From positions 1-64,000 of the forward strand of contig DWWU01000022.1 in NCBI GenBank assembly GCA_019119555.1: a stretch of 64,000 nucleotides of DNA, in the 5' to 3' direction. This DNA is from Candidatus Fusicatenibacter intestinigallinarum. GTDB taxonomy: Bacteria > Bacillota > Clostridia > Lachnospirales > Lachnospiraceae. Of the stretch, positions 45,982 through 55,126 are shown piece after piece; the stretch's first letter is position 1, and each line of letters begins with the position of its first letter. The position numbers were made by a program, and so were the translations under genes. A model generated the notes under the pieces. It made no database searches. It saw only the letters and a program-made list of their open reading frames with translations, and was not told the DNA's origin.

Positions 45982-46014
45982 GAACAAACAGAAGAAACAT
46001 GGAGGAAAAGAAAA

Positions 46015-47388
46015 ATGGAGAAAAAAATCCCTTACAAAATCTATCTGGAAGAAAGCGAACTCCCCAGACAGTGGTACAATGTCCGTGCCGATATGAAAAA
46101 CAAACCGGCCCCTCTTCTGAATCCGGCCACAATGGAGCCGATCACCTTTGAAGAACTGCGGCATGTATTCTGCGACGAGCTGGCCCGCCAGGAGCTGAAC
46201 GACACAGATGCCTACATTGACATTCCCACAGAAATCCGTGATTTTTACAAAATGTACCGCCCGTCGCCGCTGGTACGCGCCTACTGTCTGGAAAAGGAAC
46301 TGGACACACCGGCAAAAATCTATTACAAATTTGAGGGAAACAACACCTCCGGCAGCCATAAACTGAATTCCGCAATCGCTCAGGCATACTATGCAAAGCA
46401 GCAGGGGCTGACCGGAGTGACCACGGAAACCGGAGCCGGCCAGTGGGGAACCGCGCTGGCAATGGCCTGCGCTTACTTCCATCTGGACTGCAAAGTTTAC
46501 ATGGTAAAGGTTTCCTATGAGCAGAAGCCGTTCCGCCGGGAAGTTATGCGCACATACGGCGCTTCCGTCACTCCGTCCCCGTCAGAAACCACCAACGTGG
46601 GCAGAAAGATTCTCGCCGAGCATCCGGGAACCACCGGAAGTCTTGGCTGCGCAATCTCTGAAGCCGTGGAAGTGGCTGCGGGTGATCCCAATTACCGCTA
46701 CGTTCTCGGCTCCGTTCTCTCCCAGGTACTGCTTCACCAGTCCATCATCGGTCTCGAGACAAAAGCCGCGCTGGACAAATATGGAATTCAGCCGGATATC
46801 ATCATCGGATGCGCCGGCGGCGGTTCCAACCTGGGCGGTCTGATTTCCCCGTTTGCAGGAGAAATGCTCCGGGGAGAGAAACAGTATCAGATCATCGCCG
46901 TGGAACCGGCTTCCTGCCCGAGCCTTACCAGAGGACGTTTTGTCTATGATTACTGTGATACCGGAAAAGTGTGTCCGCTGTCCAAAATGTACACCCTGGG
47001 CTGCGATTTCATCCCGTCTGCAAACCATGCCGGCGGTCTTCGCTACCACGGCATGAGTTCCGTTGTGTCTCAGCTGTACGCCGACGGATATCTGGAGGCA
47101 CGTTCCGTGGAGCAGACCTCCGTCTTTGCAGCAGCCGAGCAGTTCGCCCGCATTGAGGGCATCCTTCCTGCTCCGGAGAGCAGCCATGCGATCCGTGTGG
47201 CAATCGACGAGGCTCTGAAATGCAAGGAGACCGGCGAGGAGAAAACCATTGTCTTCGGCCTGACCGGAACCGGATATTTCGACATGGTTGCCTATGAAAA
47301 ATACAACAACGGCGAGATGACCGATTACATTCCTACCGATGAGGAGCTGGAAGCATCCTTTGCGAAATTTCCAAAAGTAAACCGCTGA
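46015..47388 (+). CDS. TrpB2-type tryptophan synthase beta-like protein
   Basis: PLP enzyme of the TrpB2 branch, 457 residues. Cofactor lysine Lys116 in SGSHKLNSA, ETGAGQWG substrate loop, CAGGGSNLGG phosphate loop and the FGLTGTGYFDM end. The N-terminal extension (about 80 residues) and the NNTSGSHK form separate it from classical TrpB1. TrpB2 condenses serine with indole independently of TrpA or salvages indole; no trpA or trp operon is nearby. GGAGG precedes the ATG. Ended by a strong terminator. Confidence 0.92.
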   Translation: MEKKIPYKIYLEESELPRQWYNVRADMKNKPAPLLNPATMEPITFEELRHVFCDELARQELNDTDAYIDIPTEIRDFYKMYRPSPLVRAYCLEKELDTPAKIYYKFEGNNTSGSHKLNSAIAQAYYAKQQGLTGVTTETGAGQWGTALAMACAYFHLDCKVYMVKVSYEQKPFRREVMRTYGASVTPSPSETTNVGRKILAEHPGTTGSLGCAISEAVEVAAGDPNYRYVLGSVLSQVLLHQSIIGLETKAALDKYGIQPDIIIGCAGGGSNLGGLISPFAGEMLRGEKQYQIIAVEPASCPSLTRGRFVYDYCDTGKVCPLSKMYTLGCDFIPSANHAGGLRYHGMSSVVSQLYADGYLEARSVEQTSVFAAAEQFARIEGILPAPESSHAIRVAIDEALKCKETGEEKTIVFGLTGTGYFDMVAYEKYNNGEMTDYIPTDEELEASFAKFPKVNR

Positions 47389-47427
47389 CAGCCGCCTTTC
47401 ATCCGCAGGCAGTTTTCAGCAGCATGC

Positions 47428-47476
47428 AAAAATCGACACCCGAAAGTGCAGCCACTTTCAGAGGTGTCGATTTTTT
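47428..47476. terminator. Strong bidirectional terminator
   Basis: AAAATCGACACC pairs with GGTGTCGATTTT, with an inner GAAAGTG / CACTTTC hairpin and T runs at both ends. It serves trpB2 and the convergent sigma-like gene. Confidence 0.92.
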
Positions 47477-47496
47477 ATTTTCCCATTCTCTGATCG

Positions 47497-48228
47497 TCAC
47501 GATTTGTCGTCTCCGGTCAGACGGAGAATATCTTCAATTTCTTCCACCGACAGGTCCAGGTACGCAGACAGTTCTGCCACGGAAAAATCCATCTTGTCTC
47601 CGTCCGACAGTTCCTCGATGGCGTCCTTCAGGCGATTCACCCGCTGAACCACCGCTTCGTCCTGATGCTTCCGGAAATGCTGTTCTTCCAGAATTCCTTC
47701 CATTCCGTCCCGGACCGCTTTCAGCAGATCGTCTTCTCCCTCTCCTTCGCGGAGCTGATCCAGCGCCAGAAGCAGGCTGACGTTTCCCTCCTGTACAAGG
47801 TCACCGAAAAATACGCTGCCGTCATGGACGCTCCGGGCAAGGGAGGGAAGCTTCGGCATATAATATTCCACAAGACGGCTTTTCGCCAGTGCGTCTCCTT
47901 TTGCAGCCCCGGAAAACAATGCCGCTTTCTCCTCCTCGCCCGGCTCTTCCGGAACAGGCAGTTCTTCCAGATACCGTTTCAGGAAATGCTCCTCCTCCCC
48001 GGACAGCGGCGCCTGTTCTTTTCTGACCCGCTTCCCTGTTCCGGCTCCGTCCACATCAATCTTCTCCATCGCCAGATATTCAAAAACCATTGCCTTCTGC
48101 TCTTCTGTCAGATTCTGTTCTTCAAAAAAATCCTCCGCCTGCTGTACAGTGATCTTCTGTCCGTGTTTCTCCGCAAAAGCCAGAAGCTCTCTCAGGCTTT
48201 TCTGAAATTTTTCCTGTTCCTGATTCAT
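47497..48228 (-). CDS. Truncated sigma-70-like protein
   Basis: A 243-residue protein. The N terminus (about 5-50) resembles the sigma region 1.1 / acidic regulatory helix-bundle. Residues 105-185 match region 1.2-2.1 of sigma-70 (GAAKGDALAKSRLVEYYMPK, then DLVQEGNVSLLLALDQL). Residues 210-240 match region 3 (FSVAELSAYLDLSVEEIEDIL). The aromatic -10 recognition helix of region 2.3-2.4 and the whole region 4 (-35 recognition) are absent. It may bind core polymerase or act as a decoy, not as a complete initiation factor. AAGGATGG lies before the ATG chosen (48226-48228). Confidence 0.72.
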   Translation of the reverse strand: MNQEQEKFQKSLRELLAFAEKHGQKITVQQAEDFFEEQNLTEEQKAMVFEYLAMEKIDVDGAGTGKRVRKEQAPLSGEEEHFLKRYLEELPVPEEPGEEEKAALFSGAAKGDALAKSRLVEYYMPKLPSLARSVHDGSVFFGDLVQEGNVSLLLALDQLREGEGEDDLLKAVRDGMEGILEEQHFRKHQDEAVVQRVNRLKDAIEELSDGDKMDFSVAELSAYLDLSVEEIEDILRLTGDDKS

Positions 48229-48312
48229 AAACACCATCCTTCTGGTATGATTTTTCAAACGATTATCGTTCCGCGCTTTCACTAGATTACCATATCTTAA
48301 GAAAAAAGTCTA

Positions 48313-48341
48313 TTGCATTTTCCCTGTGAAAGCAGTAGTAT
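48313..48341 (+). promoter_or_regulatory. Promoter of the HdeD-like gene
   Basis: TTGCAT, 17-base spacer, TAGTAT, with an AGGAG site about nine bases before the ATG at 48374. Confidence 0.72.
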
Positions 48342-48373
48342 TATAACAAATCCACGAAAGGAGAATTTTGACA

Positions 48374-48973
48374 ATGAAACAGATTTTCAGAGATGTTCGA
48401 AATAATTTTCTGCTGACTGCAATTGTCTCGGTTCTGATCGGACTGGTGCTCGTTCTGTTCCCGGTCAGAACCACGTTTATGATCTGCAACATCGCCGGAA
48501 TCCTGCTGATCGTCTGCGGAATCATAAATATTATCCGCTACGTCACTTCCAAAGGCGAGGCATTTTTTATCCGCTATGATCTGGTCGTGGGAGTGATTCT
48601 CTGCCTCGCAGGGCTGTTTGTCATCACCCAGAGCCATCTGATCATCTCCTTCATTCCGACGATCGTCGGCATTGTCCTGCTGATCAACGGAATTATCAAT
48701 CTGAAAAAGGCGTTTCATCTGAAACAGGCCGGACTCCAAAGATGGTGGGTTGATCTTGCCATCGCCGCTGTAATCACGCTGCTCGGACTCCTGATCTGGC
48801 TGCGTCCTTTTGATGCGGTGGCAACCACCAACATTTTCATCGGCATCTGCCTGATTCTCAATGGAGTCTCCAATCTCTGCACCATGTTCGGGCTGGGTAC
48901 GGTCAAACGCCGCCTGGAAATGCATTTTCCTGATGACGACGTGATCGATGTGGAGGATGACGAGCTTCACTGA
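48374..48973 (+). CDS. HdeD/DUF308 family membrane protein
   Basis: A 199-residue inner membrane protein with six predicted helices in three repeats, each with the pattern GxxxIxxG-L (AILSVLIGLVLVLFP-like, IAGILLIVCGIINIIRY, VGIVLLINGIINLKK, ICLILNGVSNLC). This is the DUF308/HdeD fold linked to acid or stress response in other bacteria. The C terminus is soluble and acidic. The ATG is preferred over the TTG two codons upstream. Function here is inferred only from fold. Confidence 0.86.
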   Translation: MKQIFRDVRNNFLLTAIVSVLIGLVLVLFPVRTTFMICNIAGILLIVCGIINIIRYVTSKGEAFFIRYDLVVGVILCLAGLFVITQSHLIISFIPTIVGIVLLINGIINLKKAFHLKQAGLQRWWVDLAIAAVITLLGLLIWLRPFDAVATTNIFIGICLILNGVSNLCTMFGLGTVKRRLEMHFPDDDVIDVEDDELH

Positions 48974-49000
48974 AAACGCCCTGCAAACATATTCTGTATG

Positions 49001-49051
49001 AAATTGCCCGCAGCTGGGTTCCCGGATGACAGGAACAGCTGCGGGCATTTT
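49001..49051 (+). terminator. Terminator after the HdeD-like gene
   Basis: TGCCCGCAGCTG pairs with CAGCTGCGGGCA, with an inner GTTCC / GGAAC, followed by TTTTAT. Confidence 0.88.
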
Positions 49052-49052
49052 A

Positions 49053-49210
49053 TCATACTTTGATTCTCTGCGCAATCGTTTCATCCATCACAAGCTTCAC
49101 ATCGCCGGCCCGGACGATCAGACTGCCCATTCCTTTCTGCAGCACATACAGAGTGCTTCCCTCTTCGATATGACGGCTGCGCATGAAATTCATCACTTCA
49201 GGAGTACCGA
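49053..49210 (-). pseudogene. FeoA-domain remnant
   Basis: The minus strand from 49210 down to the stop at 49053-49055 encodes LGTPEVMNFMRSRHIEEGST then LYVLQKGMGSLIVRAGDVKL and VMDETIAQRIKV. The pattern (small residues, GSxLxVLxxGMGSLIVRAGDxxLxxDExxAxxIxV) is the C-terminal two thirds of a FeoA/SH3-like iron-transport domain. An in-frame TAA precedes it and there is no ribosome binding site, and the N-terminal part is missing. It looks like the 3' end of a lost gene, downstream of the SEC-C gene. An intact short gene starting at ATG 49191-49193 or 49182-49184 is a less likely reading. Confidence 0.6.
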
Positions 49211-49239
49211 GTTAGTCTCAGGGTTAGTCAACGGTAATA

Positions 49240-50961
49240 TTACTGCTTTCTTCCGCAGCAGTGCTTGTATTTTCTTCCGCTGCCGCACGGACAGGGATCG
49301 TTGGGATAAATCTTTTTTCCTTCCGGCAGAATCCGGAGATTCCCGGCCTCAGACGCTTTGCGCTCGCCGGAGACATGTTTCCCAAGTTCCCTGAGTGTAA
49401 AGCCGTTGGTGTGCCAGCTTCTCGTATTTTCCGCCGTCTCACGTACATAGACGAGCCATTCGTATTCGGGCTTTCCTCTCGGCACCGTGACGGGGAGACT
49501 TCGGAGCAGTTCCGTCATATTCCCGGAAGCTCCCTGTATTCTGACCTGCTCACGGATGTCATAAAAAAGTTCCGTCCCGTCCTTCCCGGAGGAGAGCTTT
49601 CCGCAGAAAAAGCGGAGGGCCCGTTCCGTCTGCGCATCAGGCTCCTGCCTTCCCTCCCGTCCGTACCGGAGAAACTCATCCATCGATTCCGGCAGGTATC
49701 TCTCAATACCTTCCCTCTCTTTCTCCAGCTTCTGCCGGTCCTCTGTCTCCTCCAGCCATTCATCCATAATCTGTTTTCCGTCGAAGAGTATGGTTCCCCG
49801 GCTGTCTTTCCACTCCTGCAGAACTTCCTTCAGAAGCAGATCGTCCGGCATATTTCCCTCATACTGTTTCCAGAGCTCCTTCAGCTCCTTTACAGAAATC
49901 ATCCCGTACAGATAAACAGCGCCCTGACAGAACGTACGGATCTTCCAGGCCTCCTGCAGCGTCCTCCGCCGCCCGGAATCGTTCAGTTTCTCATATGCCA
50001 TTCTCACATTTTCCGGAACCGCAAGGCATCCCGCAGAATCCAGGACGCAGTATTTCCACAGAAAATCATATGGCTGCCGGCTCTCATCCGGCACTTCCAC
50101 ACAGCCATCCCGAACCGCCCGGTCAAAAAGCTCCAGCTCCCCGGCGCTGCTTTTTTTCATCAGACGGAACATAACGTCCTCCTCCAGCAGGCGGTCCTGC
50201 AGCCAGCTCTCAAGCTCTCTTTTTCTGAGTTTGCTGTACCCCCGGAACCGGCAGTGTCTTGCAATTTCGCACAGTTCCTCCCTGCTTCGTCCTGCATAGC
50301 TCTCTGCAAGAGTACGCGGCACATCTTCTGCCCTTTCCTTTCTTATCGTCTCCCAGCGGGGTCCGCCACCCTCCTCGCGCATTTCCTGCAGCAGATCTTT
50401 CATCCGGTCATCCGTCTCCCAGTGTCTTTTCCCGCCGGCCACCCGAAAAAGAATCTCCCGCTTTCTTATGGGAATCTCCATATTGCTGCGGAACCATTCG
50501 TTGACCTCCTCTGCACGAAAAGAGGGCGCTTCCTCCCGCTTTAATTCAAATTCCAGAACGCTGCCGTATTTTTCATCCATATTGGGGCCTTCACCGTCCA
50601 GCACCTGCGGACAGCGGCGATCCATTTCCACCGTTTTCTCGATCTCGATCAGATGTTCCCAGGTCTCCCCATAATCATAGAGGTACCAGATATGTTTTTC
50701 TTTCCTCAGAAAATCGTCGGCCAGAAGCTTTTCCGGCGCCATCCGTCCCCCGGATCTGTTCCCCTTTCCATAGGGATTTCCTGTCAGGACGCACTCGGAA
50801 TCCTCCAGGTAAAACTCATAGATATATTCGTTTTTCCATCCGAACAGCATCTGAATCACCAGATGCAGATCCCGAAATGTAAGTCTGGACGGAATCCATA
50901 CTCTTCGCCAGACTTCCGGGTCTGTCCACTGAACAGATATTTTTATCTGATATCCTTTCAT
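49240..50961 (-). CDS. pRiA4b ORF-3-like / SEC-C motif protein
   Basis: A 573-residue protein with three parts. Residues 1-130 match the plasmid pRiA4b ORF-3-like family (YQIKISVQWTDPEVWRRVWIP, FRDLHLVIQMLFGWKNEYIYEF, YLYDYGETWEHLIE). Residues about 215-260 form a SAP/Rho-N-like helix pair (REELCEIARHCRFRGYSKLRKRELESWLQ). The end is a SEC-C zinc motif, NDPCPCGSGRKYKHCCGRK. Its biochemical role is unknown; SEC-C motifs often bring proteins to SecB or ribosomal partners. It stands alone, upstream of the FeoA remnant. Confidence 0.8.
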   Translation of the reverse strand: MKGYQIKISVQWTDPEVWRRVWIPSRLTFRDLHLVIQMLFGWKNEYIYEFYLEDSECVLTGNPYGKGNRSGGRMAPEKLLADDFLRKEKHIWYLYDYGETWEHLIEIEKTVEMDRRCPQVLDGEGPNMDEKYGSVLEFELKREEAPSFRAEEVNEWFRSNMEIPIRKREILFRVAGGKRHWETDDRMKDLLQEMREEGGGPRWETIRKERAEDVPRTLAESYAGRSREELCEIARHCRFRGYSKLRKRELESWLQDRLLEEDVMFRLMKKSSAGELELFDRAVRDGCVEVPDESRQPYDFLWKYCVLDSAGCLAVPENVRMAYEKLNDSGRRRTLQEAWKIRTFCQGAVYLYGMISVKELKELWKQYEGNMPDDLLLKEVLQEWKDSRGTILFDGKQIMDEWLEETEDRQKLEKEREGIERYLPESMDEFLRYGREGRQEPDAQTERALRFFCGKLSSGKDGTELFYDIREQVRIQGASGNMTELLRSLPVTVPRGKPEYEWLVYVRETAENTRSWHTNGFTLRELGKHVSGERKASEAGNLRILPEGKKIYPNDPCPCGSGRKYKHCCGRKQ

Positions 50962-51011
50962 TGTCTTCTGTACCTCCGTATTTTCTGATTACTGTAACGA
51001 TTTTTTCCGTC

Positions 51012-53834
51012 TCAGATCTGCAGTTCAATACTGCTTCCGGTACGTCCTTTTGTCACCCGGATCTGCCGTCCGATTCTCTCCTTCAGCTCCGGAACGTGGG
51101 AGATAATTCCCACAAGACGGTTTCCTCTGGTAAGGCCGGACAGCGATCGGATCGCCTGATTCAGGCTCTCCTCGTCAAGACTCCCGAAGCCTTCGTCCAC
51201 AAACATCGCGTCCAGACGAATGCCCCCGGTTCTGGACTGAATCTCGTCCGACAGCCCAAGCGCCAGACTCAGCGATGCCATAAACGATTCTCCGCCGGAA
51301 AGGGTACGTACGCTGCGTACCGTTCCGTTATAGTGATCCACAACATCCAGCTCCAGTCCGCTCTGACTCTTGATATTTCTCGACTGCACGCTGCGTTTCA
51401 GCTCATACTGGCCGCTGCTCATTTTCATGAACCTCACGTTGGCCTTCGCGAGAATCCTGTCAAAATACAGCGCCTGCGCGTAGGTTTCCAGCGTGATCTT
51501 TTCTTTTCCGGTAATGTCTCCGTTGACCGTATCCGACAGCGCCTTCACCGAGATCAGTTCTTTCTCCAGATCCCCGGACGCTTCCCGCTGACGATTCAGT
51601 TCCTCCCTGGTCTTCCGGTTGAACTGCAACCGCGCGCTGCACTCGTTCTGCCTGCGGGTCCATTCCTCCCGGATCTGTCTCTGTTCTTCCAGCATTCTGC
51701 CAAGCTTCTCTTCCAGCGCTTTCTGCCGCTCTTTCCAGTCTCCGTCCTCCTCCGCATCTGACGACCGCTCCCGCTGCGCAAAAAGAGCCTCTTTTACTTT
51801 CTGATTCTGTTCGATTCTGCGATGACATTCCTCGTACGTTTTCTTTGCCATTTCCAGACGCTGTTCCAGCGCCGCTCTGGCCGTCTCTTTCTGAGACAGG
51901 CTGCGGCGCGCCTCGTCAGCATTCTGATAGACGAGACGCTTTCTGTTCTGTTCCCACTGGGTCCGGCGGGTGTTCCGCTCGGTGCGGCAGGCTTCCAATG
52001 CCTTCTCCGTCTCCTGAAGCGCCAGGCTCTCCGCCTCACGGCTTTTTCCGGATTCCTCCAGTTCCCGGCTCAGAACCTCCCTGCGCTTCACCTGCGCACG
52101 GGCGTCCTGTTCCTGCCTCCGGACATCCTCTGCCTGTTTCTTCTGACGGGTTCTCTCCTGTCTCAGATATTCTTCCGGATCCTCCTCCGGCAGAACCACG
52201 CCCCGCGCTTCACACTGCTGCCGCAGGTTCTGCCGCTGTACCGCAAGGCGCTGCCGGGCGCCTTCCGCTTCCCCGTTTTTTTTCATCATATCCCGCTGCG
52301 ACTGCTCCGCCTGTTTTCTGGCAAGCTCCACATTTTCCCTGGTCACAATCTCATTGACCAGTTTCGCGGGAGAAGGATGTTCGCAGGACCCGCAGACCGG
52401 GCAGGGCGTCCCGTCCTTCAGCTCCTGTGCAAGAAGGCCTGCCTGTGCGTCCAGATAAGCCTTATGAAGCTGTTTGTAATACCCGTCCCGGCGCTCGTAC
52501 TCCTCCCAGGCGTGACGGTATGCCGTCTGCTTTTCCGCAAGAACTGCCCGGCCGTTTCTTTCTTCCCCGCAGAGCCGCAGAATCTGTCCAAGCTCCTGAT
52601 CTCTGGTCTCAATCTCTTCCGCTCTTCGTCTGAGCTGTTCCAGACGCACGTCCGCATCCTGAAGCTGGCGAGACGCTTCGGTCAGTTCCTCCCTGCGCCG
52701 CTCCAATGTCTCCATTTTTTTCCTGCGGGTAAGAATTTCTCCTTCCAGGCGGCTCTGTCTTTCCGCGAGCTCTCTCAGCTGCTTTTCTTCCTTCTCCAGC
52801 TGCTTGTATTCTGTCAGCTGCCGGCGGCCGGCGGCAATTTCCTCCGCCAGCTGTTGGATCTCGGGCATTTTCTCCTCTGCTTTTTTCATTTCTTCCTGCA
52901 GGCCGCCTATCCTTCCCTGATCCTGTTCCAGCTCCCTCTGCACCCGTTCCAGCTGTTCTTCCATCTGCTCGCGGGCCTGACGGCGGTTCTGGGCCTGTCC
53001 CAGCTCCCTGCTCCACTGTTCGCTCTTCCTGCTGCACTGATCCAGCTCGCTGCGGATCTCCCGGAGCCGTTCCCCGTCCTCCTTCAGAATATGCTCCAGC
53101 AATTCCTCCACTTCTCCTGTGGAAATCAGCACCCCTGCGTTCTGCGCCTGCAACCTGCACAGTTCCGGATACTCCGGCGATTCTTCGCTGCAGACGATTC
53201 CGTCGGTATACTGGCGTATGCTTTTCCGGATATCCTCATATTTTCTCCGAAGCGCTGCCGCATGTTCCTTCACCTGGTCCTGAAATTTTTTGTAAAACCC
53301 TGTGTCAAACAATTCCCGGAAAATCTCGCTGCGCTCCTGTGTAGACGCCAGCAGAAGACGCTGGAAATCCCCCTGGGCAATCATCACAATCTGCACAAAC
53401 TGATCCCGGTTTATACCGAGAAGCTCCTCCACCGCGCGGGTCACCGGCCGGCTGCCTGTGACTGTCTTTCCATCGGGCGCAGTAAAAACCGCATCCGCTT
53501 TCTGCGTCGTCATTTTGTTTCCGCGTTTGGCCGGCCGGAGATACTCCGGGTTTCTCTGTACACGATAGGTCTTCTCTCCGTAGAGAAACGTCAGATCCAC
53601 ATACGTCCTGGCATCCTTCGCTGCGTATTTGCTCCGAAACATATCCGCCTGGCGGACACCTCCGCTGGCCTCCCCGTACAGTGCAAAAGTAATCGCGTCA
53701 AAAATCATGGTCTTTCCCGCGCCGGTATCCCCGGTGATCAGATACAGCCCGCTGCCGCCAAACTGCGAAAAGTCAATGGTAACTCTGTCTGCATAAGGTC
53801 CGAACGCAGACATTTCCAGAAAAACCGGCTTCAT
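51012..53834 (-). CDS. sbcC: Exonuclease SbcCD subunit C (Rad50-like)
   Basis: SMC-like ATPase of 940 residues that works with SbcD to cut DNA hairpins and ends. Walker A GDTGAGKTMIFDAI (35-48), long coiled coils on either side of a zinc hook CPVCG near residue 475-482, and the C-terminal signature LSGGESFMASLSLALGLSD with Walker B MFVDEGFGSLDEE near 875. The ATG overlaps the sbcD stop by four bases. Given many palindromic repeats in this chromosome, its hairpin-cutting activity is a relevant neighbour. Confidence 0.95.
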   Translation of the reverse strand: MKPVFLEMSAFGPYADRVTIDFSQFGGSGLYLITGDTGAGKTMIFDAITFALYGEASGGVRQADMFRSKYAAKDARTYVDLTFLYGEKTYRVQRNPEYLRPAKRGNKMTTQKADAVFTAPDGKTVTGSRPVTRAVEELLGINRDQFVQIVMIAQGDFQRLLLASTQERSEIFRELFDTGFYKKFQDQVKEHAAALRRKYEDIRKSIRQYTDGIVCSEESPEYPELCRLQAQNAGVLISTGEVEELLEHILKEDGERLREIRSELDQCSRKSEQWSRELGQAQNRRQAREQMEEQLERVQRELEQDQGRIGGLQEEMKKAEEKMPEIQQLAEEIAAGRRQLTEYKQLEKEEKQLRELAERQSRLEGEILTRRKKMETLERRREELTEASRQLQDADVRLEQLRRRAEEIETRDQELGQILRLCGEERNGRAVLAEKQTAYRHAWEEYERRDGYYKQLHKAYLDAQAGLLAQELKDGTPCPVCGSCEHPSPAKLVNEIVTRENVELARKQAEQSQRDMMKKNGEAEGARQRLAVQRQNLRQQCEARGVVLPEEDPEEYLRQERTRQKKQAEDVRRQEQDARAQVKRREVLSRELEESGKSREAESLALQETEKALEACRTERNTRRTQWEQNRKRLVYQNADEARRSLSQKETARAALEQRLEMAKKTYEECHRRIEQNQKVKEALFAQRERSSDAEEDGDWKERQKALEEKLGRMLEEQRQIREEWTRRQNECSARLQFNRKTREELNRQREASGDLEKELISVKALSDTVNGDITGKEKITLETYAQALYFDRILAKANVRFMKMSSGQYELKRSVQSRNIKSQSGLELDVVDHYNGTVRSVRTLSGGESFMASLSLALGLSDEIQSRTGGIRLDAMFVDEGFGSLDEESLNQAIRSLSGLTRGNRLVGIISHVPELKERIGRQIRVTKGRTGSSIELQI

Positions 53835-54982
53835 TCCACACCCTCCTCCTTCTGCACCTTTTCCATCAGCGTCCGCGCGTATTCCGTCTGTTCCAGACTC
53901 ATCTCCTGCTGATTCTGCCGGAAGAAAAACCGGGCCAGCAGTTCCATCGGAGACTGCTCCACAGTGGTTTCCTCCCGGATCAACTCCTGACTGGCACGGG
54001 TTCTCGCATTGTCATAGTCAATTTTCATAATATTCGGATAGATACTCCTCAGCCGCCCGATCACGTCCGGGATATCATCCTCATCCGTCAGCACCACATG
54101 GAGATAGTCTTCCAGCGCCGTTCCCTGGTAGTTCTCCCGGAGCACCAGTTCTTCATATCGTCCCCGGATTTCCCGCATTTCCCGAAGCGGCGTCAGCGGT
54201 TCCAGACGCACTTCCAACGTTCCCTTCTCCTTCAGCTCCGCAATCGTCACCGATTTCCTGTGCCCGATCTCCGCAAAGGAATATTTCAGAGGCGTTCCGC
54301 TGTACCGGATCCGCTCCGCCCCCGCAGACTGCGCCCGGTGGATATGCCCGAGCGCCACATAATCAAACGGTTCAAACACAGAAGCGGACACATGTTCAAC
54401 CCCTCCGACCGATACTTCCGCCAGATCCTCCGAACCTGCGGCAACCGCCCCTGTGACAAACTGATGGGCAATCAGGACATTTCTCTCCTCCCGGTTCAGT
54501 TCCATCCTTCCGATCACCGCTTCCAGCGCATCCTGATAGGTGAGAATCTCCCGATCCGGAAAAAAACGCCTTACCGCCGCCGGTTTCAGAAACGGAAGCA
54601 TCCAGATATTCACAGGGCCGAAGCTGTCTTCCAGCCGTACCGGCATACTGTCTCCCTCATAGCTCTGGGTCAGGTAAACCCCGCTCTCCTCCATGATCTG
54701 TGCGCCAAACGACAGCCGTTCCACGGAATCATGGTTCCCGCTGATCACAAAAACAGGAAGATTCCGACCGTTCAGCCGTGTCAGAAACCAGTCAAAAAGC
54801 CGGACTGCTTCCGCCGGCGGAATCTGTTTGTCATAAACATCACCGGCGATCAGTACCGCATCGACCTTTTCCCGGTCTGCGATCTCCAGAATCCGGCGCA
54901 GAATATAGCTCTGATCTTCCAGCATGGAAAACTCGCTGACCCGTTTTCCGATATGAAGATCCGCTGTATGTAAAAAACGCAT
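53831..54982 (-). CDS. sbcD: Exonuclease SbcCD subunit D (Mre11-like)
   Basis: Manganese-dependent calcineurin-fold nuclease, 383 residues. Motifs LHTADLHIGK (4-13), AGDVYD, GNHDSVER, AHQFV and GHIHRAQ give the metal-binding set in the right order. GGGAGGA precedes the ATG. Promoter region upstream is AT-rich with TATACT near 55060, without a clear -35. Confidence 0.95.
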   Translation of the reverse strand: MRFLHTADLHIGKRVSEFSMLEDQSYILRRILEIADREKVDAVLIAGDVYDKQIPPAEAVRLFDWFLTRLNGRNLPVFVISGNHDSVERLSFGAQIMEESGVYLTQSYEGDSMPVRLEDSFGPVNIWMLPFLKPAAVRRFFPDREILTYQDALEAVIGRMELNREERNVLIAHQFVTGAVAAGSEDLAEVSVGGVEHVSASVFEPFDYVALGHIHRAQSAGAERIRYSGTPLKYSFAEIGHRKSVTIAELKEKGTLEVRLEPLTPLREMREIRGRYEELVLRENYQGTALEDYLHVVLTDEDDIPDVIGRLRSIYPNIMKIDYDNARTRASQELIREETTVEQSPMELLARFFFRQNQQEMSLEQTEYARTLMEKVQKEEGVE

Positions 54983-55126
54983 GTTCTGTTCCTCCCGATA
55001 CTAAAATTTCATCGGCTGCATTTCTCTCTGTTTTGGAAATATATAGTACAGTATAACACACAGCTATCATAAGAAAAACAGGAAAGTTTTTGAAACCTCA
55101 GACAAAAGGCAGCCGCTTAGCAGGGC

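Noticed and set aside
49240-50961. IS1096-type mobile element because of the pRiA4b ORF-3 domain
   Set aside because: No terminal inverted repeats, no transposase and a full-length SEC-C fusion; a chromosomal gene is more likely.
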